Position numbers and translations under genes: made by a program. The notes under the pieces are model-generated. The model saw only the letters and a list, made by a program, of their open reading frames with translations, was not told the origin of the DNA and ran no database searches. A stretch of DNA of 64,000 bases from Salibacter halophilus. GTDB taxonomy: Bacteria > Bacteroidota > Bacteroidia > Flavobacteriales_G > Salibacteraceae. The stretch lies in the NCBI RefSeq assembly GCF_008806325.1, contig NZ_WACR01000003.1:1-64000 (forward strand), in the 5' to 3' direction. Positions 8,083 to 16,817 of this stretch are shown here, in pieces (the stretch's first letter is position 1; each line of letters starts with the position of its first letter).

Positions 8083-10236
8083 ATGAATAAAATAGCCACT
8101 ATATTCATTTGCTTTATTTTTTCTACGATTCAGTTTTTTGCAGCTGTCGATACAATCAGTGTTTCTGATGAAATGAATGAACGCTTTATTGGCTCAAGGG
8201 TTAGTGTTTTTACTGATTCCACCGGGTCAATGAGTGTTTTAGATGTTCTGGATAAAAGCTTTACAGAAAATACCACCTCAGTAGTCAGTTTTGATCCTTC
8301 ACAAAATGCTCAATGGATAAAGTTTAACCTCAAAAATGAATTGAATTCTTCAGAAGTGATTATTGAGGTTGACTATCCCATATTAGATTATATCGCTTTG
8401 TACGAGGAGACTGATGGTAAAGTGAGAATGATAGGGAAAAAAGGGGAGGAGTTTTCGTTTGATCAACGCGGAAATGAATATCCAAGCTTTCTGTTTAAAG
8501 TCAACATTCCCAAAGGAGAAACTAAAACATACTTCATTAGAGCTAAAAGTGGAGAAGTCATCAACTTGCCAGTCTTCGTAGGGGGGAATGATGATATGAT
8601 GAGTACTCTTACAACACGCTCTCTAATTTACGGTATTTATGCCGGTGTAATGCTCGTAATGTTTTTCTATAACTTCTTTATTTACTTGACAACCAGAATT
8701 AGAAGTTATCTTTACTATGTACTTTATATAGCAATGGTAGGGTTGGTACAGGCTACATTAAACGGATATACATTTCGACTTTTCTGGCCTGATTCACCTG
8801 AGGTCGCACAACATAGTCTCTTTGTAATCAACGCTCTTACAGCTTTATTTTCCATAATTTTCTTTTTTGAATTCGTATCAATTAAAAGGATTTCAAAACC
8901 GCTTTACTATATAGTAATCGGTTCAGGTTCAATTTATTTAATAGAGTTGGTCCTGGTTTTTTCGGGCAATTTCAATGATGCTTACAGCGTAATGAATATT
9001 GCAGCTCTCTTATTAGCTTTATCAATGCTTATAAGTGCCATTTATGCAGCTTTTAAAAAGTCGAGAACAGCAATTTACTTTTCTATAGCCTGGGGTTTTT
9101 TCCTTACATCTGTTATCATTTTTGTTTTGAAGGATTCGGGCGTACTGGAGTACAACTTGTTTACAGCTAATGTTCTTGAATATGGCTCAGGCCTTGAAAC
9201 TATAATGCTCGCTTTTGGTTTGGCTGATTATATTAACGTCTTGAGGAAGCAAAATGAAATAGCTCAAAAAGAAGCACTGGAAGTTTCAAAGGAAAACGAG
9301 AGATTGATCAAACGTCAAAATATCGTTTTAGAACAAAAAGTTCAGGAAAGAACAAAAGAGTTGAGTCTTACCAACTCAGAGTTAAATGAAGCTCTCGATG
9401 AGCTCAAGGAAGCTCAAACACAACTTGTAGAGCAAGAAAAAATGGCGTCACTGGGTCAGCTCACAGCCGGGATAGCACATGAAATCAACAACCCCATCAA
9501 CTTCGTCACTGCAAACATTAACCCTTTAAAGAGAGATATTGAAGATATTATTGAAGTTTTCGAAAAATACCAGTCCATTAAAAATGGGGATGATTTTGAA
9601 TTGAAAATCGATGAGATTAATGAACTAATTGAAGAGTTGGAAGTAGATTACCTCAAAGATGAGATTAACTCTCTTCTCAGAGGAATAGACGAAGGTGCTC
9701 GCAGAACAGCTGAAATAGTAAGAGGCTTAAAAGTATTCTCAAGAGCAGAGGAACAGGATATCAAGAAAGTGGATCTACTCGAAGGACTGGAATCTACCAT
9801 AACGCTTTTAAATTCAACAATAAAAAATGAAGTTGAAGTTGAGCGAGACTTCGAGAATATACCAAAAGTAGAATGCTATGCCGGTAAAATCAACCAGGTG
9901 TTTATGAATATTCTCAGCAATGCAGTACAGGCCGTGAAGGAAGATAAATCACGGTCAGAGCCCGGTAAAATCAGGCTTAAGAGTTACTCCAAAGATGAAG
10001 ATGTATATATCCAATTTATCGATAATGGACCGGGAATCGATCAAGAAGTTATCAATAAAGTATTTGAGCCATTCTTCACGACTAAACCAGTGGGTGAAGG
10101 TACCGGATTAGGTCTTTCAATAACTCGAAGTATAATCCAAAAGCACAACGGAGAAATTAAAGTTGAAAACAATAAAGATAGAGGTGTAACATTTACGATC
10201 AAACTGCCAAAATACCAGGTTACAGATGATAAATAA
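8083..10236 (+). CDS. 7TM-DISM sensor histidine kinase
   Basis: A 717-residue membrane kinase. Residues 1-20 are a signal peptide; about 30-165 form a periplasmic 7TMR-DISMED2-type beta domain (SFDPSQNAQWIKF and FIRAKSGE motifs); about 178-390 hold seven hydrophobic segments; about 395-455 is a coiled coil; the H-box is GIAHEINNPINF with phosphoacceptor H466; the N-box lies near 608 (NILSNAVQA), DNGPGID near 647 and GTGLGLS near 675. DISMED2 domains are thought to bind extracellular ligands such as carbohydrates. It starts 2 bases after the acyltransferase candidate and overlaps the downstream hybrid kinase by 11 bases, so the four genes form one operon. Confidence 0.93.
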   Translation: MNKIATIFICFIFSTIQFFAAVDTISVSDEMNERFIGSRVSVFTDSTGSMSVLDVLDKSFTENTTSVVSFDPSQNAQWIKFNLKNELNSSEVIIEVDYPILDYIALYEETDGKVRMIGKKGEEFSFDQRGNEYPSFLFKVNIPKGETKTYFIRAKSGEVINLPVFVGGNDDMMSTLTTRSLIYGIYAGVMLVMFFYNFFIYLTTRIRSYLYYVLYIAMVGLVQATLNGYTFRLFWPDSPEVAQHSLFVINALTALFSIIFFFEFVSIKRISKPLYYIVIGSGSIYLIELVLVFSGNFNDAYSVMNIAALLLALSMLISAIYAAFKKSRTAIYFSIAWGFFLTSVIIFVLKDSGVLEYNLFTANVLEYGSGLETIMLAFGLADYINVLRKQNEIAQKEALEVSKENERLIKRQNIVLEQKVQERTKELSLTNSELNEALDELKEAQTQLVEQEKMASLGQLTAGIAHEINNPINFVTANINPLKRDIEDIIEVFEKYQSIKNGDDFELKIDEINELIEELEVDYLKDEINSLLRGIDEGARRTAEIVRGLKVFSRAEEQDIKKVDLLEGLESTITLLNSTIKNEVEVERDFENIPKVECYAGKINQVFMNILSNAVQAVKEDKSRSEPGKIRLKSYSKDEDVYIQFIDNGPGIDQEVINKVFEPFFTTKPVGEGTGLGLSITRSIIQKHNGEIKVENNKDRGVTFTIKLPKYQVTDDK

Positions 10237-11329
10237 AATTCCTCCTAAAGCTAAAATACTCTTCATCGATGATGAAGAACCTAATCGATACGGATTCATT
10301 GCCGCTTTTAGAAAGTATTATGATATCACAACGGCTGAAACCGCTGAAGATGGTAAACATCGGCTATTAGAAAATGAGTTTCATATTGTGATATGTGATG
10401 AGCGTTTACCTGGTGAGAACGGTTCCTCGTTTTTGTGCTGGGTAAAAGAAAATTACCACGATATAATAACGATGCTCATAACAGGTTATGATGATTTATC
10501 ACCTGCTATTGAGGCGATTAATAAAGGCGAAATCTACCAGTATATTCACAAACCATGGAACAATGATCAAGTGAAAATAATCATAGATCAAGCTTTTGAA
10601 CGGTATTGTGATCATCTTAAGATTAAAAGTCAAAATTCACAACTTGAAAAAGCATATAATGAGCTAGACAGACTCCTATACAGTGCTTCTCACGACTTAA
10701 GAGGACCGTTGACCTCAATTTTAGGTTTGACCAGACTTATAAAAAACGAACGTGATGATGCCGTGCAAGGCACATATATTGGCATGATTGAAGAAAGTGT
10801 CAAAAAGCTCGAAAATATTCTTCAGGGTATTGCTCACTTTTCAGAAAACCTCAAGATTGACTTTAAGATTGAGCCAATAAAATTTGAAGATCTTCTAGAA
10901 GACGTTTTGTACAACATTAACTCTAGAGAGTTAAAGAACAGGTCAACAAAAATCATAAAAGTTGTAAGCCAACAGAATGAATTTAAAAGCGATCCAAAAA
11001 GGGTGAAAATTATTTTAGATCATTTGTTGAGAAATGCCTGTCATTTTCAAAATGAAAAAACTGCTGAACAAACAATAAAAACAGAGGTCATTGTTGATGA
11101 AGAAGAAGCGCGCATCTCTATCTCTGATAACGGTGTAGGCTTTGATAAAGAAACTGCTGATAAAGTTTTTCAAATGTTTTACAGAGGTCACAGTCAGAGC
11201 CGTGGAGCCGGCATAGGACTATACATTGTCAAAGAAGCGGTAGAGCGGTTAGGGGGATCAGTAAAAACAGAATCAGAACTCGGTAAAGGAACTTCATTTT
11301 ACGTAACAATTCCAAATATTAGGGAATAA
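10226..11329 (+). CDS. Hybrid receiver-histidine kinase
   Basis: A 367-residue soluble protein. The N-terminal receiver domain has acidic D15/D16, phosphoacceptor D58 in CDERLPG and K109 in HKPWN. A coiled-coil linker leads to a HisKA domain with SASHDLRGPL (H156), then an ATPase domain with LLRNACH, DNGVGFD (D301) and GAGIGLYIV. The order (receiver first, kinase second) fits a cytosolic relay that receives phosphate from the upstream 7TM-DISM kinase and signals onward. The receiver is similar to the stand-alone regulator at 5689-6168. Its start lies inside the preceding gene. Confidence 0.92.
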   Translation: MINKIPPKAKILFIDDEEPNRYGFIAAFRKYYDITTAETAEDGKHRLLENEFHIVICDERLPGENGSSFLCWVKENYHDIITMLITGYDDLSPAIEAINKGEIYQYIHKPWNNDQVKIIIDQAFERYCDHLKIKSQNSQLEKAYNELDRLLYSASHDLRGPLTSILGLTRLIKNERDDAVQGTYIGMIEESVKKLENILQGIAHFSENLKIDFKIEPIKFEDLLEDVLYNINSRELKNRSTKIIKVVSQQNEFKSDPKRVKIILDHLLRNACHFQNEKTAEQTIKTEVIVDEEEARISISDNGVGFDKETADKVFQMFYRGHSQSRGAGIGLYIVKEAVERLGGSVKTESELGKGTSFYVTIPNIRE

Positions 11330-11338
11330 TCCTGTTTC

Positions 11339-11348
11339 GGTTCTGACC
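11339..11348 (-). repeat. Intergenic copy of GGTCAGANCC motif
   Basis: GGTTCTGACC on the plus strand is GGTCAGAACC on the minus strand. It lies between the convergent stop codons of the hybrid kinase and the T9SS type-B gene, one of only two intergenic copies of the window-wide motif. Confidence 0.8.
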
Positions 11349-11366
11349 GATAAATTTATTGAACTT

Positions 11367-14036
11367 TTAACGGTAGAGAAGGACGGTACCATCGTACTCA
11401 CGTAGTTGTCCGCTAAAATCTCGATATTGAATCTTCCAGAGATAGGTCTCTTGATTTCTGTTAGCACTATTACTCTCAAAGTCAGTGCCATCCCAAAACT
11501 CATTAAAATCATCAGTTTCAAAGACAAGATCTCCCCATCTACTGTAAATAGTAAATCTGTAATTTCTAATATTTCGATCTACGATTTGAGGGCCAAAAGA
11601 ATCGTTTAAACCATCACCATTTGGTGTAAATGCATTGGGAATAAAGAATGCCCGGTCTTCACCCATTACATAAACGGTTTTGATGGTAGTATCAAAACAG
11701 CCGGAGTCGTTTGAAACGATTAGCTCAACATCGAAATAACCTGAATCCTGAAACTCGTAACTGTGAGTATCAGCAGTAGATACAACAGTTCCACCAATGT
11801 ACCAGGTTTGAGTTGTTTCACCTTCAGATTCGTCCTGGAAGAATGTCTCAAAGTTAGTCAATCTCGAGGCCGTATCAGGGCTATAAGTAAAGTCTGCCTC
11901 AGGAGTTTCATATATTTCGATAGCGCATGAATCAGTCCTCACACTATCACAATATTCTGTACTAATTGAGAGTGTAATATCATAGCAACCAGTATCTGGA
12001 AAAGGGTAATAAAATGAAGAGTCTGTAGCGAAATAACTATCACCAAATCCAAAGTTGAATTCGTAATCTGCTGAAGTATCGTATTCTGGAATCTCGAATA
12101 ATATACCCTGATTGACACATGCAGGATCAACAAATGTATAAGCGTGTGAGGGATAATTATCAACAAAGACTTGAACGGAGTCAACCTGAGTTGGTGAACC
12201 GCACCCATCAGTTAGTGATACAGTGTAATATGTCGTAGAATCAGGATCGACATTAGTCGTTAAATTAGTAGTAGTATCAGGATCGTTCCATACAAAACTA
12301 TAGTTACCATCCCCACCCGAACCTATTGACCATAAGTTGGCAGTATTACCAATACAAAGTCCTGTATCAGGACTAACTGTTAGTTCTAATGGAGGTAACA
12401 CATTGAGGTCAAAGGAGGCATCATCTCCTGGACAGTTGTTATCATCAGTAACAGTTACTGAGTAAGTAGTAGTATCTGTTCCCCAAACATTAATTGCAGA
12501 AGAAACTTCTGAAGTATTCCAGGTGTAAGAGTAATTTCCAGATCCGCCTGTGACGTTAGTGAAAACAGAGATAGTTTCGTTTTGGCAAGCAACTATATCA
12601 TTAAGTGGACTAATTGAAATTGGAGCAGGCTCATTGATGACTAATGGTATCGTATCCTGACATCCGCCACCATTATTGACAACTACATCATAATTTCCAC
12701 CACATAAACCACTTTTAGATGTTCCTCCGGTTTGGTTAGGCCAGATGTATGTATAGCCTGAATTTGAGTGTGGGATATAAACCTGAGCTGCACCGTCACA
12801 GTAACCATTACAGGTTACATCTTGTGTAGTTGATTGCAATCCATTTAATATACCAATAGTAACTGTAGCACTTCCAGAAAAACCATTGGCACAGTTACCC
12901 TGACCAGAAAAACTGGTTATCGTATATGTTGTAGTAGTTGTTGGAGATACAGTGATTTTTTGTCCATTTGAAATCAGTCTACCGTTTATATCAACATTGT
13001 AGAGGTTTGCATTTGTGCCATCAAAAATTTGAACAGTAAACGGACCTGTTCCTGTGATATCTAAATTTAAAGGAACTGAAGTCCCTTCACATGTAATCGT
13101 ATCTCCTGATAATGTAGCTGTATTACTATCAATGATAGTGTGAGTATAACTATCTGTTCTAAAGTAACCGCAAGAGTCATAAATGCTAACTGTATAGTTC
13201 GTGGTATTGCTTGGGGAGGCTATTGGGTCTTGAATAGTGCTATCACTTAGTCCTGTTCCGGGTGACCAATCATAAACATTTCCATACCCTGCATCAAGCG
13301 CAATAGGATTACCCTGGCACGTTGTTACATCTGGAATATCAGGCTGAAGCGTGGTGTATTCAATACACACTGTTTGAATATTACTATTAGATGATGTGCC
13401 GCCCGTAAAACCCCAATATACGTTTGGGTCAGATCCAAAAACTGAGTTAATGATATTATTATTGTAATCAATCACAAGATTACAGTCAAACCAAACTTTA
13501 AAGTTATTAACTGCAGGATCCCACTTGACGTGTAGCGCGTGATCGAGTGAATCTTCAATATTGGTAAGTATTGACGGACCAATCAAATTGTTAGTTGAAG
13601 TGTGCGAGTTATTTCCGTTTCTCATCAGTGAAATATGATCATCAGCTGGATCTGAATTTGCAGTACTTTGATCAGTATCCATCTCCACAACCAAACTTGG
13701 TAAAATCCCATTATAACCCATATTTCCGGGTGAAGGAACTCCAGCTAAAATGCCACCCTGATGAAATGAGAAACTCATACCGTTACCACCAGTAGTGTCT
13801 TTTCCACCAAAATTTAAAGTAGCATAAAGTTCAAAGGGTTGACTCAAATCAATTTGCTGGTTATACCAAACCTGACCTGTGACATTTGCCTGATCAGATG
13901 TTAACGTGAAGCAATCATTCCCTGTGCTCGTAGCATTATTATTTAATTGATATTGTTGTCCTACAACCACTGAACTTGCGAGCAAGGTCATGATAATAGC
14001 GATACAATACTTTAAAGAAAATTCCCTTTTATCCAA
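11367..14036 (-). CDS. T9SS type B (gliding-motility CHU_C domain) protein with L-type lectin-like N-terminus
   Basis: An 889-residue secreted protein. The start is TTG at 14036, preceded by a purine-rich TGGAG and followed by a good signal peptide ending SSVVVGQ; an internal ATG at 13991 would cut the signal. About residues 28-230 resemble an L-type (legume-like) lectin: GGNGMSFSFH, LVVEMDTDQS and an NFKVWFD strand. The middle carries SprB-like and immunoglobulin-like repeats with paired Cys and PKD-like blocks (SPDTASRLTNFETFFQDES). The C-terminus has IPNAFTPNGDGLND, YSRWGDLVFE and DGTVLLYR, the CHU_C domain that directs type B cargo through the T9SS and leaves it surface-associated. A glycan-binding adhesin is likely. 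Confidence 0.9.
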   Translation of the reverse strand: MDKREFSLKYCIAIIMTLLASSVVVGQQYQLNNNATSTGNDCFTLTSDQANVTGQVWYNQQIDLSQPFELYATLNFGGKDTTGGNGMSFSFHQGGILAGVPSPGNMGYNGILPSLVVEMDTDQSTANSDPADDHISLMRNGNNSHTSTNNLIGPSILTNIEDSLDHALHVKWDPAVNNFKVWFDCNLVIDYNNNIINSVFGSDPNVYWGFTGGTSSNSNIQTVCIEYTTLQPDIPDVTTCQGNPIALDAGYGNVYDWSPGTGLSDSTIQDPIASPSNTTNYTVSIYDSCGYFRTDSYTHTIIDSNTATLSGDTITCEGTSVPLNLDITGTGPFTVQIFDGTNANLYNVDINGRLISNGQKITVSPTTTTTYTITSFSGQGNCANGFSGSATVTIGILNGLQSTTQDVTCNGYCDGAAQVYIPHSNSGYTYIWPNQTGGTSKSGLCGGNYDVVVNNGGGCQDTIPLVINEPAPISISPLNDIVACQNETISVFTNVTGGSGNYSYTWNTSEVSSAINVWGTDTTTYSVTVTDDNNCPGDDASFDLNVLPPLELTVSPDTGLCIGNTANLWSIGSGGDGNYSFVWNDPDTTTNLTTNVDPDSTTYYTVSLTDGCGSPTQVDSVQVFVDNYPSHAYTFVDPACVNQGILFEIPEYDTSADYEFNFGFGDSYFATDSSFYYPFPDTGCYDITLSISTEYCDSVRTDSCAIEIYETPEADFTYSPDTASRLTNFETFFQDESEGETTQTWYIGGTVVSTADTHSYEFQDSGYFDVELIVSNDSGCFDTTIKTVYVMGEDRAFFIPNAFTPNGDGLNDSFGPQIVDRNIRNYRFTIYSRWGDLVFETDDFNEFWDGTDFESNSANRNQETYLWKIQYRDFSGQLREYDGTVLLYR

Positions 14037-14224
14037 TTTTTCTCCAGTTTTCCGTGCAAAAATCCTGCTTTGATAAACGAGTAAATACTCAAGCGGTTTG
14101 CTAAAATAATAACTTGAATTTTAATAGGCATTAACAGCATGTTCAAATTATTTATAATAGATAGCTCGTAATGCTAATTATAAACTTTTATTTTTATCAC
14201 TTTAAACATATATCAAATTCATTC

Positions 14225-14977
14225 ATGAATAAAGTTATTGCTTGTGTGATAGCTATTTTTGCTAACTGCTTCTTGTTTTCACAGGAAAATTCTGTTAATA
14301 ATATTGATCTCAGAGTAGAGCTAATGTCTATTCATGAGTTGACTAATGATCACTATTTTAGAAGTAACAGTATAAATAGTGTCAGGTTTAATATGAAAAT
14401 AAATACCCCTCAAAATTATTTCTTTGGATTGTATGCATCGCTAGGAGCTTCTGATTTAGATCCAGATAACTACAATAGTTATGTCAATAATACATTTACA
14501 GGACAGGGAGCTAAGGGAGTTAGAGAAGAAATAATGCTGGATTCATATATGAATCATTCTGGGTTTAATATTGAATTAGGCTTGCCTATCGGATTTACAA
14601 TTGATTTATCAGATAAGCTGTACCTGGAAACAAGTGCCGGATTTTACGTAGCCTCCTGGGCTTCAACTATTAGTTCGGCCAGGCATAAAAATGCTATAGT
14701 CGAATATTCCTCACTTGGTTCAACTGAAGAAACCTATGAGCTCAACCAGTTGAGCTCAAATGGTTTTGGTTTCTTTACAGGTGTGGACCTTTGTTATAAA
14801 TCAACCGAGAGCACAAGCGTTAATATAGGTGTAGGCTACAGCATGCTCGATAAAACATGGAATATAGAACACAGGTTAGGGCCTGATCTTGGAAATACTG
14901 AATATAATGCTCTTTTAGATTTACTTCGAGTTAGAATTGGTGTCTCTATTTTATCTGAAACAGATAGTTTTTTTTAA
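14225..14977 (+). CDS. Outer-membrane beta-barrel-like protein of unknown function
   Basis: A 250-residue protein. I place the start at ATG 14225 because the first 19 residues from there form a signal peptide (MNKVIACVIAIF...FLFSQ); an in-frame ATG at 14171 adds 18 residues before it. The mature part alternates hydrophobic and polar residues with many aromatic strand ends (FFGLYASLG, FTIDLSDKLYLETSAGFYVA, SVNIGVGYSML), as in small outer-membrane barrels. I do not recognise a named family. It is divergent from the T9SS type-B gene, with 188 bases between. Confidence 0.65.
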   Translation: MNKVIACVIAIFANCFLFSQENSVNNIDLRVELMSIHELTNDHYFRSNSINSVRFNMKINTPQNYFFGLYASLGASDLDPDNYNSYVNNTFTGQGAKGVREEIMLDSYMNHSGFNIELGLPIGFTIDLSDKLYLETSAGFYVASWASTISSARHKNAIVEYSSLGSTEETYELNQLSSNGFGFFTGVDLCYKSTESTSVNIGVGYSMLDKTWNIEHRLGPDLGNTEYNALLDLLRVRIGVSILSETDSFF

Positions 14978-15040
14978 TTACTTCTTTACCATAAGCTAAA
15001 CTTTCAAACACGGCATCTGTTAAATTCGTAAACTTGTGAT

Positions 15041-15208
15041 ATGAAAGAATTGTGGTCAAAGTTTCTCAACTACCTTAACCCGGCTAGAGCATTTAGAAAA
15101 TCAGAGACTAAGAATTTCAACCTAAAAATGATGCATGGTATTAACCGCATTTCTATTTTACTGTTCATCATTTGTTTGATTATCATGTTTTTTAAATTTG
15201 TATTGTAA
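15041..15208 (+). CDS. Small single-pass membrane protein, DUF6728-like
   Basis: A 55-residue ORF: ATG at 15041, stop TAA at 15206-15208. The N-terminal half is basic and contains NPARAFRKSE and FNLKMMHGINRIS; the C-terminal 18 residues are one hydrophobic helix ending FFKFVL. The HGINRIS motif before the helix matches the DUF6728 family of small Bacteroidota membrane proteins as I recall it. The stop overlaps the next start (TAATG), so it is translationally coupled to the 78-residue gene. Confidence 0.75.
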   Translation: MKELWSKFLNYLNPARAFRKSETKNFNLKMMHGINRISILLFIICLIIMFFKFVL

Positions 15209-15444
15209 TGGCTAAGTTCAGTAAGTTATCTACGTCTGAAAAGTATAAGCTGGTCAAAAATAAAGGTCATTATGTAGCTTCACGTTATCACGGATCTTTT
15301 CATATTCACCTATACAGAGTTGAAGATTTTCTTACTGAAGTGTGGACAAGAGTAGGGCTAAACCAAATATGTTGGATCGAAGAAACCGATCACAAAGTTC
15401 TAGACTCCTATGCGGATCATGTTAAACTCAATATTAGCTTTTGA
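15208..15444 (+). CDS. Conserved small protein of unknown function
   Basis: A 78-residue protein starting with the A of the previous stop codon and ending in a TGATG overlap with the next gene. It has a basic N-terminus, a central segment with HIHLYRVEDFLTEVW and an ICWIEE strand. No signal peptide or membrane segment. The overlap on both sides makes it a real member of a three-gene unit. I cannot assign a function. Confidence 0.75.
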   Translation: MAKFSKLSTSEKYKLVKNKGHYVASRYHGSFHIHLYRVEDFLTEVWTRVGLNQICWIEETDHKVLDSYADHVKLNISF

Positions 15445-16043
15445 TGAAAACCCACTTCACTAATTTAATAGTCTCAGTTTTATTACTCATTTTTTCAGGT
15501 ACGTCTTATGCTCAAATAAAATCTCCAGCCGAGCATATTAAAGCCATGAAAAACGGAACTCTTTTGGTTCGTTTACACACAAAAGAAAACTCAATCCTGA
15601 TGATGGAAGTTCAGGGGCAGCAGGAGCGAGCAGATAAAACTTTCAAAAAACAGCTCGAAAAGAATAAGGCTATAATGACTTCTTTTAAGAATACATTCGA
15701 CTTTGCCCCGGTCTTATATTTCTTTAGTTATGATAGCGAAAAGGTTAAAAACAAAAACTTCAATGAGGTTTTCATTAATGAAGATTTCAAAATTGATCCT
15801 AACTTAAATGTTAAAGACACTTCCAATATTTACATCATTGATGTAGGAGAAGTTTACTTTAGGCGATTTGGTTCACATATGAAGGGGATCGTAATTCTTG
15901 ATGATCAGTTCAATCCCTTACCTGATGAAATGCCGGTTATTGTAAGAAAAAGAGATGCAATTGCACTTTTTAGGAGATCTTATCCTGATATGATTGTCGA
16001 GTTAAACCAAAACCTGACTGAATTTTATAACGAGTATTATTGA
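15444..16043 (+). CDS. Secreted protein of unknown function
   Basis: A 199-residue protein starting at ATG 15444, overlapping the preceding stop by one base; a TTG one codon earlier is also possible. Residues 1-24 form a signal peptide ending SGTSYAQ. The mature part has a helical lysine-rich region (about 55-80), a strand LYFFSYDSEKV and a C-terminal helix. No recognisable catalytic motif. Its 3' end overlaps the 3' end of the convergent aroE by 7 bases. Confidence 0.75.
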   Translation: MKTHFTNLIVSVLLLIFSGTSYAQIKSPAEHIKAMKNGTLLVRLHTKENSILMMEVQGQQERADKTFKKQLEKNKAIMTSFKNTFDFAPVLYFFSYDSEKVKNKNFNEVFINEDFKIDPNLNVKDTSNIYIIDVGEVYFRRFGSHMKGIVILDDQFNPLPDEMPVIVRKRDAIALFRRSYPDMIVELNQNLTEFYNEYY

Positions 16044-16759
16044 TTCCAAATCTCCCATGCCGCTTCAGCCTGCTTTTCCAGCATCTCATGACCATTCTTA
16101 ATTCTACAACCTGCATTTTTAGCACGCATTAACAATTCTGTTTTGGGCGGATTGTAAACCAAATCAAATACTAACATATGTGGTTGTAGCGCTTCATAAT
16201 GAATTGGCAAAATATCATCTTTTCCGTGTTTTGTTCCAACCGGTGTCGTATTAATCAAGATGTCATATTTGGCTAACTTGTTTGGTGTAAGCGAGTCATA
16301 ATGCATGATTCCGGGCTTCATGTTTCTCGAAACCAGTTCAAAAGAAATGTCCAGTTTGTCAAGAGCAAAACTAACTGCTTTTGAAGCACCTCCGGTTCCA
16401 AAAATCAAAGCATTTTGGTCAGATCCATTTAGTAATGGCTCAATAGATTCCTTAAAGCCTACCCAGTCCGTATTGTGACCGATTAACTGACCCTCATTGA
16501 TTTTTATTGTGTTGACTGCTCCTATCTCAATTGCTTCATTTGATAATGAGTCGAGGAGAGCGATAATTTGACTCTTAAAAGGAATGGTGACATTTAATCC
16601 AGAGTACTTTTGGAAATCAACACTCCGTAAATTAGCAGGGTTTTCGACTTCAATTAACTCGTAATCGGCAGTGATGTGTTCGTGCTTAAATTTGTCTTTG
16701 AAGTAGGAAGGAGAGAAGGAGTGTTTTAGTGATTTACCGATTAACCCGTATGATTTCAT
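16037..16759 (-). CDS. aroE: Shikimate dehydrogenase AroE
   Basis: A 240-residue protein that reduces 3-dehydroshikimate to shikimate with NADPH. Substrate-binding motifs SLKHSFSP (residues 10-17), NVTIPFK and GAVNTI are present, as are N-T-D-W, the dinucleotide loop FGTGGASKAV and the C-terminal INTTPVG and FDLVYNPP. Somewhat shorter than E. coli AroE, as is common in Bacteroidota. It is last in a minus-strand cluster after the DUF368 gene, with 58 bases between that include a GGTCAGAGCC motif. Confidence 0.95.
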   Translation of the reverse strand: MKSYGLIGKSLKHSFSPSYFKDKFKHEHITADYELIEVENPANLRSVDFQKYSGLNVTIPFKSQIIALLDSLSNEAIEIGAVNTIKINEGQLIGHNTDWVGFKESIEPLLNGSDQNALIFGTGGASKAVSFALDKLDISFELVSRNMKPGIMHYDSLTPNKLAKYDILINTTPVGTKHGKDDILPIHYEALQPHMLVFDLVYNPPKTELLMRAKNAGCRIKNGHEMLEKQAEAAWEIWNQ

Positions 16760-16802
16760 TTCCCCGCAAAATTGATTTTGGGAATCAAGATAGGAAAATT
16801 TC

Positions 16803-16812
16803 GGCTCTGACC
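16803..16812 (-). repeat. Intergenic copy of GGTCAGANCC motif
   Basis: GGCTCTGACC on the plus strand is GGTCAGAGCC on the minus strand. It lies between the DUF368 stop codon and the aroE start codon, the second of two intergenic copies. Confidence 0.8.
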
Positions 16813-16817
16813 GTTAC

